64,000 bases of DNA from Thermosynechococcaceae cyanobacterium MS004. Lineage in GTDB: Bacteria > Cyanobacteriota > Cyanobacteriia > Thermosynechococcales > Thermosynechococcaceae. The position numbers were made by a program, and so were the translations under genes. Location of the stretch: contig JAKRSB010000136.1 of the NCBI GenBank assembly GCA_022402525.1, positions 1 to 64,000 on the forward strand, read 5' to 3'. Positions 54,118 to 62,714 of the stretch are shown piece after piece. The stretch's first letter is position 1, and the number at the start of each line of letters is the position of its first letter. Under the pieces are notes generated by a model, which was not told where the DNA came from, ran no database searches, and worked only from the letters and a program-made list of their open reading frames with translations.

Positions 54118-54735
54118 TTAAAGACGGGCTAGAGTCACAACCTCTGACTGGTCTTGGTATTTGCCTTGGCGATCGGCATAGCTGACATTACAGCGATCGC
54201 CTTCAAAAAACAGAAGCTGTACAATCCCTTCATTGGCGTAGATCCGGCAGTCCGCGCTCGAAGAATTAGAAAACTCTAGGGTCAAGTGGCCGCGCCAACC
54301 CGCTTCCGCTGGCGTGAGGTTGGCAATTAGTCCAATGCGGGCATAGGTGCTTTTGCCAATGCAGAGCACCGTCACCGTATCGGGCACTTCCAAGCGCTCT
54401 AGCGCCACACCCAAACCGTAGGAATGGGCTGGCAGTATAAAGTAGCTGCCCTGCTCATCCGTGTGGAGCTGCCCTGGCTCTAGGTTTGAGGGGTTAAAGT
54501 TTTTAGGATCAACAATTGTCCCTGGAATATGGCGAAACACCCGAAACTCATTGGCGCTGAGACGCAGATCGTAGCCGTAGGACGAGAGTCCATAGCTAAT
54601 CACCCGTTGAGTTACAGCCGCCCCAGGTAAGGCAACTTCACGCACAAGGGCTGGCTCAAAAGGGGCAATCATACCCTGAGCCGCCTTTTCTATAATCCAA
54701 GCGTCATTTTTAATCACAGGTCTTCCGTTGGCCAT
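54118..54735 (-). CDS. dcd: dCTP deaminase
   Basis: The protein has about 205 residues and belongs to the same fold family as dUTPase. Motifs: GLSSYGYDLRLS, IGKSTYARIGLI and EAGWRGHLTLEFSNSS (catalytic Glu). It deaminates dCTP to dUTP for thymidylate. ATG 54735 is used rather than TTG 54741. It ends 26 bp from the dut stop; the two enzymes act in sequence although transcribed toward each other. Confidence 0.95.
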   Translation of the reverse strand: MANGRPVIKNDAWIIEKAAQGMIAPFEPALVREVALPGAAVTQRVISYGLSSYGYDLRLSANEFRVFRHIPGTIVDPKNFNPSNLEPGQLHTDEQGSYFILPAHSYGLGVALERLEVPDTVTVLCIGKSTYARIGLIANLTPAEAGWRGHLTLEFSNSSSADCRIYANEGIVQLLFFEGDRCNVSYADRQGKYQDQSEVVTLARL

Positions 54736-54794
54736 TGACAATCGATTTTGCCCCAGTTTTGGGGTGAAATCCGGTGAGCAAAAGAGTCAGCCTG

Positions 54795-55397
54795 TTAAGG
54801 ACAAAGGCTGCGACGCAGTTCCGTAATCTGATCGGCCTCGTCCAGCAGGGACTGAGGCATCTCTGGCCCTGTCAAAATCATATCAACGTGGCGGGGTCGC
54901 TGCTGAATTAGCGCCAAAACCTCCGCTTCGGGAATTAAGCCTAAATGGATGGCAAGGCTCAGCTCATCTAGCACCACCATCGCATGTCGCCCAGCTAAAA
55001 CAGCATCCCTGGTGTAGTTCCAGAGCGCCTGAAGGGACTCCATTTCTGCTGGATCTAATTCCGATGTATCAATGCAGCGCGGCAGGTTGCAGCGAAACCA
55101 CTCTAGATTCTGACACAGCCGAATGGGATGCTCTGGCCCCATCCGGATGCCGCCCTTCAGGAACTGAACAATTAAAACAGACGTCCCCTGACCTGCTGCT
55201 CTTAGGGCCTGCGCCATGATGTTTGTGAAAAAGCTGCGGTGGGGGGAGGTCACAATTTGGAATAGCCCCTCAATTTGATGCTCTCCAAGGTGATGCTCCC
55301 CAAGGTGATGTCCAGCGTTGGAATGGTTCGCGTCGGGATTCTTAAATGGAGCAGACTGGGGTTCAAAGAACGTGCGAGTTTCGACCTGGGCAACCAT
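54795..55397 (-). CDS. CobA/BtuR-like P-loop family protein with degenerate Walker A
   Basis: The 200-residue protein follows the corrinoid adenosyltransferase (CobA/CobO/BtuR) layout: VLIVQFLKGG, the LEWFRCN block, MVVLDELSLAIHLGLI (Walker B-like) and RPRHVDMILTG. At the Walker A position it reads VTSPHRSFFTNIMAQALRAA, without GxxxxGK(S/T), so classical ATP binding is doubtful. Cyanobacterial relatives share this. An N-terminal His-rich segment contains HHLGEHHLGEH from 15-bp repeats. A corrinoid role (cbiB is elsewhere in the window) is only a hypothesis. ATG start. Confidence 0.68.
   Translation of the reverse strand: MVAQVETRTFFEPQSAPFKNPDANHSNAGHHLGEHHLGEHQIEGLFQIVTSPHRSFFTNIMAQALRAAGQGTSVLIVQFLKGGIRMGPEHPIRLCQNLEWFRCNLPRCIDTSELDPAEMESLQALWNYTRDAVLAGRHAMVVLDELSLAIHLGLIPEAEVLALIQQRPRHVDMILTGPEMPQSLLDEADQITELRRSLCP
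55276..55305 (-). repeat. In-frame 15-bp repeat, 2 copies (LGEHH)
   Basis: Units tgatgctctccaagg and tgatgctccccaagg encode the HHLGEHHLGEH segment at the N-terminus of the CobA-like protein. Confidence 0.85.
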
Positions 55398-55741
55398 AAG
55401 GCGTTTTACTGATTCTACGGATAGGAGCGTTGGAGAGAACAGAAATGGAGATGAGCAGGGGGCTGGACTTTCTTCTGGTGCTTTTTCTAGTGCTTTAAAG
55501 AGCTTATCCCCTACAGATGTAGCGCATCTCTGCCGATTCTCACCACAGTCAACACCATATATAAAAATCCGTCAATAGATAGAGTCAAAAAGATAGGGTC
55601 AAGGTCAGTGCCTAAAGAGGCGATCGCCGCCTTCTGATTCAGCCCGCCGCCCTGTCAGAGATCCTCGTTTTGCTTCAGATATTTGCCAGATATTTGCTAG
55701 ATAATAGCCCTATTGCCCATTTGATCGCGGTGTCCATACCA
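55398..55741. other. Divergent intergenic region, no gene seen
   Basis: About 340 bp between the CobA-like gene and the DUF3370 gene. Imperfect 12-bp direct repeats (ctggtgctttttct / ctagtgcttt near 55475-55497; agtcaaaaagatagggtcaa near 55581) are the only patterns found. Confidence 0.45.
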
Positions 55742-57142
55742 ATGCTTCCGTTTCTTAGTTCAATTCTCATTGCTCAAGCGGCCCCCATTGCTCCAGCAGC
55801 CCCCCCGAAGCCAGCCGTTGTCGTGCAGCCCCAAGTCATTCGCCCCCTGCCGGGGAAACTTGATTCAGTGCTGGTCTTTAACAGCAATAGTCCTGAAGTG
55901 GTTCAGACGGAAGGCATTCTGCTGTCTACCTTTGCTAAGTCCGGCAAATCAAGCCCAGACGCTCACCTCAATCAGCCCCTGAGGGGACGCTTTGATATTT
56001 TTGCGCACCACATTTCCAATAAAGTCAAAACACCAGAAGACCTCAAGACCCTTTATCTAGGGATCTTGGTGCACAATCCGACGGCCCGACCCGTCACCCT
56101 CAATGTCCTCAGAGCCGCCAGCTACCTGAGCCAGCCCGATGCCCCCTTCATTAGCCTGCCCCCCAGGACAGAAAACCCTCAGGGCACCGTCTTCGCTGGC
56201 CCAGGCGATCGCGCAGTGGGTGACGTTCTCCGAGGGCTACGGCAGCCAACCTGGCCGACTCAAGTGGTGCTGGCACCCGGTGCCACTCAGGTCTTATTCA
56301 ACGCGCCTATTCCAGTCGAGAGCTTAACGCCCCCCATCAATGGCCGCTCTGTCCTGGCCCACCTCCGCAGCACAGGAGAAGTGCGCGTCGCCAGCCTTGC
56401 CCTCTTTGCCAAAACCGACGCCTCCGGCAAAGAGCGTGCTCCCACCCTAGAAGAATGGCAAACCCTCCTCAACACCGGAACCCTCGCAGGCCCCAGAGAT
56501 AGAAGCCCAACCCCCCCTGGACAGGCCGGTCAGCTCATCTACGGGCGGGTGGCTGGCGTGGCTCAGGGAAGCCGCTGGGAGGCAAAGGTGACGGACTCCG
56601 CTAAATCTTCCCGACTGACGATTCCACCCGTGGGTCAAGGATTTTCCTATCCCCTCAGCACGGTGGATCGAGGCACCTTTGGCACCGGACAGATCCAAAG
56701 CGCACCGCTGCTGGCGCGCTATCCGGACACCGCCTATGCTGCCCACGGCAACTACGGCATTGAATATAGTCTGGAGCTACCGCTCTACAACCCCACAGCA
56801 GACTGTCAAGTTGTGTCCCTGCGGCTGCAAACGCCCCTCAAGTCGGACAAAAAAATATCCAGTCTGAGGTTCAATAACCCACCCGCTAATCGCGTCTTTT
56901 TTAGGGGAACCGTGCGGCTCCGCTACCAAGATGATGAAGGAGCAGCCCAAAATCGCTATGTTCACTTAGTGCAGCTTCAGGGGCAGCAGAGCGATCCGTT
57001 GCTTCAGCTCAACCTCAAGGCTAGAAGCACACGACGAGTCCAGGTTGACTTTATTTACCCACCTGACGCCACCCCACCTCAAGTGCTGTCCGTGCAAACA
57101 GAGGCGTGGATGTCTGATCCTCCTCCCAGCTCTCGCCAGTAA
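55742..57142 (+). CDS. DUF3370 exported protein
   Basis: The protein has about 466 residues. ATG 55742 gives a short signal-like segment (MLPFLSSILIAQA) before an Ala/Pro linker; TTG 55670 would add 24 residues. The body is beta-rich (RFDIFAHHISNK; LYLGILVHNPTARPVTLNVL; YGIEYSLELPLYNPT) in the manner of the cyanobacterial DUF3370 family, function unknown, probably periplasmic or surface. The stop codon TAA overlaps ATG 57142 of a possible longer hemD frame. Confidence 0.75.
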   Translation: MLPFLSSILIAQAAPIAPAAPPKPAVVVQPQVIRPLPGKLDSVLVFNSNSPEVVQTEGILLSTFAKSGKSSPDAHLNQPLRGRFDIFAHHISNKVKTPEDLKTLYLGILVHNPTARPVTLNVLRAASYLSQPDAPFISLPPRTENPQGTVFAGPGDRAVGDVLRGLRQPTWPTQVVLAPGATQVLFNAPIPVESLTPPINGRSVLAHLRSTGEVRVASLALFAKTDASGKERAPTLEEWQTLLNTGTLAGPRDRSPTPPGQAGQLIYGRVAGVAQGSRWEAKVTDSAKSSRLTIPPVGQGFSYPLSTVDRGTFGTGQIQSAPLLARYPDTAYAAHGNYGIEYSLELPLYNPTADCQVVSLRLQTPLKSDKKISSLRFNNPPANRVFFRGTVRLRYQDDEGAAQNRYVHLVQLQGQQSDPLLQLNLKARSTRRVQVDFIYPPDATPPQVLSVQTEAWMSDPPPSSRQ

Positions 57143-57258
57143 TGTCGCCAATGTTGCCCGTCATCTCGTCAGGAGTCGTCCAGGAGGCGTTCAGGCATCG
57201 TTCAAGGAGGAGCGCAGACGTAGAAGTCTATACCCCAGTGTCTGATACAGTAGCGCAC

Positions 57259-58221
57259 ATGAGTAATGCAATAGACCTAGGGGGGCTCTCAGCCCCTCAA
57301 CCAGCTCGTCAATTAGCTCCTCAAGGGGACTGGGCAGGGACGGCTGGGACATCCCTGCCCCTTCAAGGACGCCGGATCTTAGTCACCCGCTCTGTGAGTC
57401 AGGCGACTGATTTTCGGTTAGGTCTTGAGGTGCAGGGCGCAACGGTTTTAGAAATGGCGGCGCTCGAAATTGTACCGCCTTCAACTTGGGAGCCGCTAGA
57501 TCAGGCGATCGCCCAGCTTGCCACCTTTGACTGGCTCATTCTGACCTCTGCCAACGGGGTGCAGTTTTTTATGGAGCGGCTACAGGCCCAGGGTAAAGAT
57601 GCCCGCGCCCTAGCTGGGGTCAAGATTGCGGTGGTGGGCCGTAAGACTGCAGCTAGCCTCCAGCAGTGGGGATTAAGTCCAGACTTTATTCCGCCCAACT
57701 ACATTGCGGATGCGCTGGTCGAAACCTTTCCCCGAACCGAATCTTCTAGCCCTGAATCTTCTCACCCTGAATCTTCTCACCCTGAATCTCCCAGCCTAGA
57801 CCGCCTAGACGGCCTTTGCTGCCTGTTCCCTAGGGTTGAATCCGGTGGGCGAGAGGTGCTGGTGCAGGCTCTCACAGAGAAGGGGGCGGGGATCGTGGAG
57901 GTGCCAGCCTATCAGTCGCGGTGCCCTCAGGTGGCTGAGGCTGAAGTGTTAATGACGATCGCCCAACGAGCCATTGATGTCATTACCTTTGCCAGCTCAA
58001 AGACTGTCGACCATTTTTGGGAAATTTTGGGGCGATCGCCCCTACCCCCCTGTTCTTTCCGTGACTGGCCATCGGCCTTGCGCGATGTAAAAATTGCGTC
58101 CATCGGCCCCCAAACCTCTCAGACCTGTCAGCGCCGCTTTGGACGGGTTGATCTAGAGGCTCGTGAGTATACCCTAGAGGGTCTGACCCAGAGCATTGTG
58201 GAATTCTATCGCTCGGTTTGA
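57259..58221 (+). CDS. hemD: Uroporphyrinogen-III synthase
   Basis: The protein has about 320 residues with the two-lobed HemD fold: GRRILVTRSVSQATDF, FDWLILTSANGVQFFMERL, GVKIAVVGRKTAASL, VITFASSKTVDHFWE and VKIASIGPQTSQTC. It closes the tetrapyrrole ring for chlorophyll, haem, bilins and corrinoids. ATG 57259 is likely; ATG 57142, overlapping the DUF3370 stop, would add 39 residues. The SPESSHPESSHPES insertion between lobes is coded by 15-bp repeats. Confidence 0.88.
   Translation: MSNAIDLGGLSAPQPARQLAPQGDWAGTAGTSLPLQGRRILVTRSVSQATDFRLGLEVQGATVLEMAALEIVPPSTWEPLDQAIAQLATFDWLILTSANGVQFFMERLQAQGKDARALAGVKIAVVGRKTAASLQQWGLSPDFIPPNYIADALVETFPRTESSSPESSHPESSHPESPSLDRLDGLCCLFPRVESGGREVLVQALTEKGAGIVEVPAYQSRCPQVAEAEVLMTIAQRAIDVITFASSKTVDHFWEILGRSPLPPCSFRDWPSALRDVKIASIGPQTSQTCQRRFGRVDLEAREYTLEGLTQSIVEFYRSV
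57745..57789 (+). repeat. In-frame 15-bp repeat, 3 copies (SHPES)
   Basis: Units tctagccctgaatct and two tctcaccctgaatct encode a Ser/Pro/Glu linker between the HemD lobes. Confidence 0.92.
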
Positions 58222-58278
58222 TGAGAGCGGTGAATCAAGGGAAATCCACTCGAATCAACCCTGATGAACTAAACCCGG

Positions 58279-59493
58279 ATGAACATCATCCTCGCGCCCG
58301 ACTCCTTTAAAGGGACACTCACTGCCCCCCAAGCGGCGATCGCCCTAGCCACTGGGTTACGGCAAAGCTTACCTCAAGCGACGATTGTTCAGCTTCCCTT
58401 TGCTGACGGTGGAGAGGGCACCCTAGACACACTCCAGTCTGTCCTAGAGGGGACACGCTATTTTGTGAGCGTACAGAATGCGGTGGGACAGCTCAATCCA
58501 GTGCCGATCTATCGCTGCCAGCCCCAAGGCAAACCCGCAGCGGTTCTTGAAGCGGCCACCGTGGTCGGCATTACCGATTTAGCTGCGCTACAGCAGCCCG
58601 TTCAGCAGCGCTCCACCATCGGCCTTGGAGATCTCGTGCGGTGGGCGCTCGATCAGGAGATTCCGCAGCTTTTTATAGGGTTAGGGGGAAGCTGCACCAA
58701 TGATGGTGGGGCAGGCTTATTGGCAGCATTGGGCGTCCAGTTTTTCAACGCAGCAGGAGAACCCCTCCCGCCCAACCCAGCAGGACTCAGCCAGCTTGCC
58801 GCCGTGGACTGCACTAACCTCGACTGTCGCATTTTTGACCGAGAACTCGTGATCTTATCGGATGTAGACTGCCCCCTCTGCGGGACACAAGGCGCAACCC
58901 ACACCTTTGGTCGCCAGAAAGGGTTAGTAGATCCTCAGGAGCGCGATCGCGTTGATCAGCACCTGCGGCACTTTGCAACGCTCACAGAACAAGCCCTACT
59001 CCAGCAGAAACCAGAGTCTTCTCATTCTTTAGGAACCCATTTACGGCCAGGAGCCGGAGCTGCGGGGGGACTGGGGTTTGCCCTACAGCTCTTGGGAGGC
59101 ACCTATCAGTCGGGCGCAAGCTTAATTGCGGAGTGGATGGATCTGCCCTCACGCCTCTCCCAAGCGGACTGGCTGATTACCGGAGAAGGCTGTAGCGATC
59201 GCCAAACCCTAGCGGGTAAAGCGCCCTGGATTTCAGCACAGATGGCGCAGGCGCAGGAGGTACCCGTCACCTTGCTCTCTGGGGCGATCGTGCCAGCGGA
59301 TTTGGCAGATCTGGAGCAAGCTTTTCAGGGCGCTTGCCTTTCCCTCTCCCCTGGCGCAAGCTGCTGCTTCAGCCACTCAGAAGCGCCCTCTAGCCCAGAA
59401 GACTCAAAGCAAAATGCAGCGAACTGGCTGATCAAGGCAGGCATTCAGCTTGGCATTCAGTGGAGTCAAGGTGCTTTCCAAAAGCGTCCCTGA
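58279..59493 (+). CDS. Glycerate kinase (GlxK/GarK family)
   Basis: The 404-residue protein starts MNIILAPDSFKGTLTAPQAA, the hallmark of the class II/GarK-type kinase. Further motifs are PFADGGEGTLDTL, IGLGGSCTNDGGAGLLAALG, RPGAGAAGGLGFAL and ITGEGCSDRQTLAGKAP. It phosphorylates D-glycerate; enzymes of this bacterial type usually form 2-phosphoglycerate, while plant-type GLYK forms 3-phosphoglycerate in photorespiration. The C-terminal 40 residues are Ser/Cys-rich and divergent. ATG start. Confidence 0.93.
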   Translation: MNIILAPDSFKGTLTAPQAAIALATGLRQSLPQATIVQLPFADGGEGTLDTLQSVLEGTRYFVSVQNAVGQLNPVPIYRCQPQGKPAAVLEAATVVGITDLAALQQPVQQRSTIGLGDLVRWALDQEIPQLFIGLGGSCTNDGGAGLLAALGVQFFNAAGEPLPPNPAGLSQLAAVDCTNLDCRIFDRELVILSDVDCPLCGTQGATHTFGRQKGLVDPQERDRVDQHLRHFATLTEQALLQQKPESSHSLGTHLRPGAGAAGGLGFALQLLGGTYQSGASLIAEWMDLPSRLSQADWLITGEGCSDRQTLAGKAPWISAQMAQAQEVPVTLLSGAIVPADLADLEQAFQGACLSLSPGASCCFSHSEAPSSPEDSKQNAANWLIKAGIQLGIQWSQGAFQKRP

Positions 59494-59519
59494 TCCCCTC
59501 CAGAGCAGATCAATAAAAA

Positions 59520-59552
59520 ATGCATCGCCTAAGGAGCTTTTAGGCGATGCAT
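59520..59552 (-). terminator. Strong terminator, 13-bp perfect stem
   Basis: Arms atgcatcgcctaa and ttaggcgatgcat with a 7-base loop. On the minus strand the stem is followed by TTTTTTATTG, a classical terminator for the DUF1232 gene. It may also stop plus-strand glycerate kinase transcripts. Confidence 0.88.
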
Positions 59553-59617
59553 CGATCTTCAGCACTAGGGTTTTCAGCACTGGAGACTAAACCATCAGTC
59601 AACGTAAACGGAGGACA

Positions 59618-59917
59618 TTAATCCACGGGGACAGCATTAACTTCAACCGTATCAGTCCCTACTGTAGAGGCCTGGGAAGTGCCAGATTGAGGGTTACGCT
59701 GCTTCAGCTTTTCGATCGCAATTTGAGAGACTTCTGCAAACAGCAGCGTGACTAGAGCGATGTCATCAATCTCCCCAATAATGGGAAATAGGTCTGGGGA
59801 AAAATCAAGGGGGCTAATCAGATAGACCAGCGTACCAATCACAATCCACCATCGATACTTTGGGTTGCGAAGCGTATTGCGATACCAGCTATACAGAGAC
59901 TGAAGGGGAAATTTCAT
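59618..59917 (-). CDS. DUF1232 (YkvA) small membrane protein
   Basis: The protein has about 99 residues and carries the DUF1232 core KYRWWIVIGTLVYLISPLDF, SPDLFPIIGEIDDIAL, with one or two membrane-associated helices and a polar tail. The family function is unknown. ATG 59917 is chosen because GGAG lies nine bases before it and family members start MKF; upstream ATGs at 59926 and 59947 lack spacing. Confidence 0.82.
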   Translation of the reverse strand: MKFPLQSLYSWYRNTLRNPKYRWWIVIGTLVYLISPLDFSPDLFPIIGEIDDIALVTLLFAEVSQIAIEKLKQRNPQSGTSQASTVGTDTVEVNAVPVD

Positions 59918-60129
59918 AGTGTCCATCTCCGAGTACTCTTTAATCATGCCAGAGACAAAGGGGTTTGTCTGGTTCGGATTTCCTGCGGGGGTTCAATGGG
60001 TTGAAAAGTATACTAAGCTAGGCGAGATGTTGTAAATGACATCTATAAATAGGGCGTATTTACCGATCTAACCGTGATTGTGACCGATCGCCAGCGCCTC
60101 AGGTTGTTCACTGAATCGAAGGAATTATC

Positions 60130-60816
60130 GTGAATTTCGTTGACTTTATCCAAAAGGGCGGCATTGCCATCTGGCCCCTTTTATTCCTATCCATTTTGTC
60201 CATTGGCACCATTTTCGAGCGCCTCTGGTTTTGGAGCACGATTTTGAGGAGTGAGGGCAAAACAGCAGACCAAATTTTGGAGGCAGCTCGCCGGGATTGG
60301 GATGAGGCCACACACCTTGCCAGACAGGTGGCAAACCAGCCAATGGGTCGATTTTTATACACACCCTTGAGGCTGGCCAATAAGGAGCCAGAAATTTTTC
60401 GGTTGGCGCTAGAGGCTTCTGCCGATGAAGAACTTAATGTCATGCGGCGCGGTCATAAAGTTCTAGAGGCAGTGATTGCCATTTCTCCATTACTGGGCCT
60501 ATTGGGTACGGTTTTGGGGCTGATTCGATCACTAAGCTCCATTCGATTGGGCGATATTGGCGCATCGTCGATGGCGAGTGTTCCCTTAGGCATTAGTGAA
60601 GCGTTGATTAGTACCGCAGCAGGCCTCATTATTGCGATCGCGTCTCTGGCGTTCTATCGATTATTTCAAGGGCTACTCTTTAATCAGGCGCGCATTTTTC
60701 GGCGCACAGGCAACGAGTTAGAGCTAACCTATCGGCAGTTTTGGCTCCAAACCCAGCAGAAGGCTGCTATCTCATCGCCTAGCTACGATGCTCCTAAAAA
60801 CCTGCCAGGGTATTAG
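60130..60816 (+). CDS. exbB: MotA/TolQ/ExbB proton channel protein
   Basis: The 228-residue protein has three TM segments: about 11-29 ([18 protein letters not shown]), 112-135 ([16 protein letters not shown]) and 155-178 ([17 protein letters not shown]). Conserved LLGTVLGLI and [13 protein letters not shown] motifs identify the ExbB/TolQ family. It forms the proton channel of an energy-transducing inner-membrane motor. GTG start with AAGGAA upstream. exbD follows after 80 bp. No TonB or TolA gene is in the window. Confidence 0.93.
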   Translation: MNFVDFIQKGGIAIWPLLFLSILSIGTIFERLWFWSTILRSEGKTADQILEAARRDWDEATHLARQVANQPMGRFLYTPLRLANKEPEIFRLALEASADEELNVMRRGHKVLEAVIAISPLLGLLGTVLGLIRSLSSIRLGDIGASSMASVPLGISEALISTAAGLIIAIASLAFYRLFQGLLFNQARIFRRTGNELELTYRQFWLQTQQKAAISSPSYDAPKNLPGY

Positions 60817-60896
60817 ACCCATCAGGCCACGGTCATAGGTAATGGATCGAGCGCGATCAAGATATTTATTTTCCCTCTACCTTCAGTCAACGCCCC

Positions 60897-61559
60897 ATGA
60901 AGACTTACCTAGAGCCAGATGACCTAGACGTTCGGATTGAGATTGTCCCTCTCATTGACGTAATTTTCTGCATTCTGGTGTTCTTCATCCTGGGTGCCGT
61001 GAGTTTTGGTCGCCTCCAGGGTCTCAACGTAGACTTACCCACCGCAGCAACGGCTCAAACCCAGCTCAGCGATACGTTAACCGTTGAAGTAGATGCCTTG
61101 GGGCAGATTAAAATTGAAAATACACCCGTCCTTGAAGAGCAGCTAGTGCGAATTCTTGCGGCCTACGTCCGGCAAAAACCCCAGGGAGTAGTCGTGCTGC
61201 AAGCAGATAAGCTGGTCAGTTACGGCCAAATTGCGCGCCTCGTTGATACATTACAGAAAGTGGGCGGCAACCGGGTCGCCCTAGGCGCGATTAAAGAAGA
61301 TTCGACCGGTTCTGACCCACAGGCTCCAGGAACCTTTCAGCCTGACCTCACCCAGCCCAACTTAACGCAGCCAGGTTCAACACAGCCTGACTTGACGCAA
61401 CCTGGTGTTGTTCAGCCCAATTTGACTCAGCCCAATTTGACCCAGCCCAATTTGGCACAGCCTGATCCAACACAGCCCAACCAGATCCAGCCTGATTCAA
61501 CACAGCCCAATCTAACGCAGCCTAACCTGCCTCAACCGACCCCTCAGCCCAGCCCCTAG
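60897..61559 (+). CDS. exbD: ExbD/TolR family protein with long QP-repeat tail
   Basis: The 220-residue protein has one TM (about 17-38) with the proton-path Asp21 in VPLIDVIFCILVFF, then a normal periplasmic domain to about residue 135. A 74-residue tail (147-220) of fifteen XXQPX pentapeptides such as LTQPN follows. Standard ExbD/TolR ends near 140-145. The tail would project into the periplasm or peptidoglycan. ATG start; second gene of the exbB-exbD unit. Confidence 0.92.
   Translation: MKTYLEPDDLDVRIEIVPLIDVIFCILVFFILGAVSFGRLQGLNVDLPTAATAQTQLSDTLTVEVDALGQIKIENTPVLEEQLVRILAAYVRQKPQGVVVLQADKLVSYGQIARLVDTLQKVGGNRVALGAIKEDSTGSDPQAPGTFQPDLTQPNLTQPGSTQPDLTQPGVVQPNLTQPNLTQPNLAQPDPTQPNQIQPDSTQPNLTQPNLPQPTPQPSP
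61336..61556 (+). repeat. In-frame 15-bp repeat, about 15 copies (LTQPN)
   Basis: About fifteen degenerate units of the cagcccaatttgacc type encode the Gln/Pro tail of ExbD. It is the longest array in the window and ends two codons before the stop. Confidence 0.95.
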
Positions 61560-61764
61560 ACCCACCAGCCATTGGGATATATTGACAGCTCGTTACCCCA
61601 TTCTCTGGTCGGTTGCGAATTCAGCAATTCCAACAGCAACTCCAAATTCAGGGGTGTTTGACTGGGTCTATCAAGCCATGTAGTGGGAAGGTTCCTTGAA
61701 AATCTCTTCACAGATATTTAATGGGTCTGTTCGCTTAGCGCCTCAATTCTGAGATTTCTGTCTG

Positions 61765-61796
61765 AAACCGCTGTCCTGATGGGCGACGGTTTTTCT
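61765..61796 (+). terminator. Rho-independent terminator, exbD side
   Basis: AAACCG and CGGTTT form the base of a stem with a mostly paired interior (CTGTCC/GGGCGA with wobbles), followed by TTTTTCTATT. It lies 200 bp beyond exbD and just before the convergent glycosylase gene. Confidence 0.6.
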
Positions 61797-61800
61797 ATTC

Positions 61801-62436
61801 TCAGGGTTTAGAAATGGCAGGCGAACCTTTGAGATACCAGCGCCAGGGTAAATCGACCCCTTGGGAAAGCCCAATGCGGGTCGTCTGCACCAGCGCTGCT
61901 GGGTTGGTTGCGATCGCCGCCTCAAAGTCAGCCGTTCTGGACTCCACCCAGAGAGCCTGTCCAGGGATCAGTGGCACTGCATTGAGGGTGCGGTCAATTT
62001 TGAGCTGGCGGCAGAGTTTGCCAGGGCCAGCGGCAAGCTTTTGACGTACTTTTGGCGGGAGGTCGGGGGATGCCGTCTCTTGTAAATCCAGGGCGCGCAG
62101 GAGGACGGCGCTGGGAATGCCAGCAGGTTCGGTGACAATATTGACACAGTGATACATGCCGTAGATGAGGTAGACGTAGCTATAGCCTGGGGCACCAAAC
62201 ATTACGGCGTTGCGGGGCGTTTTTTTACGGTAGGCGTGACAGGCTGGGTCGCCCGGTTCGTAGGCTTCGGTTTCGACAATGATGCCGCGCTGGGTGGTGC
62301 CATCTTCAAACTGGCGCACGAGGCAGCAGCCAATGAGTGCGGGCGCAACAAGGGTGGCGGGGCGCGCAAACCAGTCCTGGGCGATCGCAGGGGTAGACAC
62401 AGGGTGAGTCGTCTCAGCACGGAGCCTCTCTATCAT
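61801..62436 (-). CDS. DNA-3-methyladenine glycosylase (AAG/MPG family)
   Basis: The 211-residue protein has GIIVETEAYEPGDPACHAYR (catalytic Glu in ETEAY), GYSYVYLIYGMYHCVNIVTE and AGPGKLCRQLKID. It excises alkylated purines in base-excision repair. ATG start; standalone. Confidence 0.95.
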   Translation of the reverse strand: MIERLRAETTHPVSTPAIAQDWFARPATLVAPALIGCCLVRQFEDGTTQRGIIVETEAYEPGDPACHAYRKKTPRNAVMFGAPGYSYVYLIYGMYHCVNIVTEPAGIPSAVLLRALDLQETASPDLPPKVRQKLAAGPGKLCRQLKIDRTLNAVPLIPGQALWVESRTADFEAAIATNPAALVQTTRIGLSQGVDLPWRWYLKGSPAISKP

Positions 62437-62539
62437 GCAGCAGCCTGACCTAATGCAGCAAAATTCTTAAGAACCCCGCAAAATGGCGATCGCTGCGATA
62501 GGTTAATGTACGAGGACGTCGTTAGAGAGGGCAGGGGTT

Positions 62540-62662
62540 ATGGATGTCAAGCTTGTGATTGCGGTATTGGCTGGGTTGTTTACGGTGTCCTGTCTATTCT
62601 TTGGCACCAAAAATGGATTTTATGATAGTGATGACTATCACGGAAATGGCTCTGCCCACTAG
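62540..62662 (+). CDS. Small single-span membrane protein, 40 residues
   Basis: ATG 62540 follows a GCAGGGG/GAGAGG purine block. The protein begins MDVKLVIAVLAGLFTVSCLF, with one TM helix, then FGTKNGFYDSDDY and a polar tail. Size and layout recall small photosystem or NDH-1 accessory subunits, but I do not recognise a named one. It lies 52 bp upstream of the ferredoxin gene on the same strand. The coding call rests on ribosome-binding site, hydrophobic pattern and clean frame. Confidence 0.6.
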   Translation: MDVKLVIAVLAGLFTVSCLFFGTKNGFYDSDDYHGNGSAH

Positions 62663-62672
62663 GAGATATCTC

Positions 62673-62714
62673 GTCAGTGGTTGCCTGGAATAAGTCAGTG
62701 TTTGTCTGGAATAA
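62673..62714 (+). repeat. 21-bp tandem duplication ending at the ferredoxin ATG
   Basis: Two copies of a 21-bp unit (starting gtcagtg, ending ctggaataa, two mismatches) run directly up to the ATG at 62715. Confidence 0.88.
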
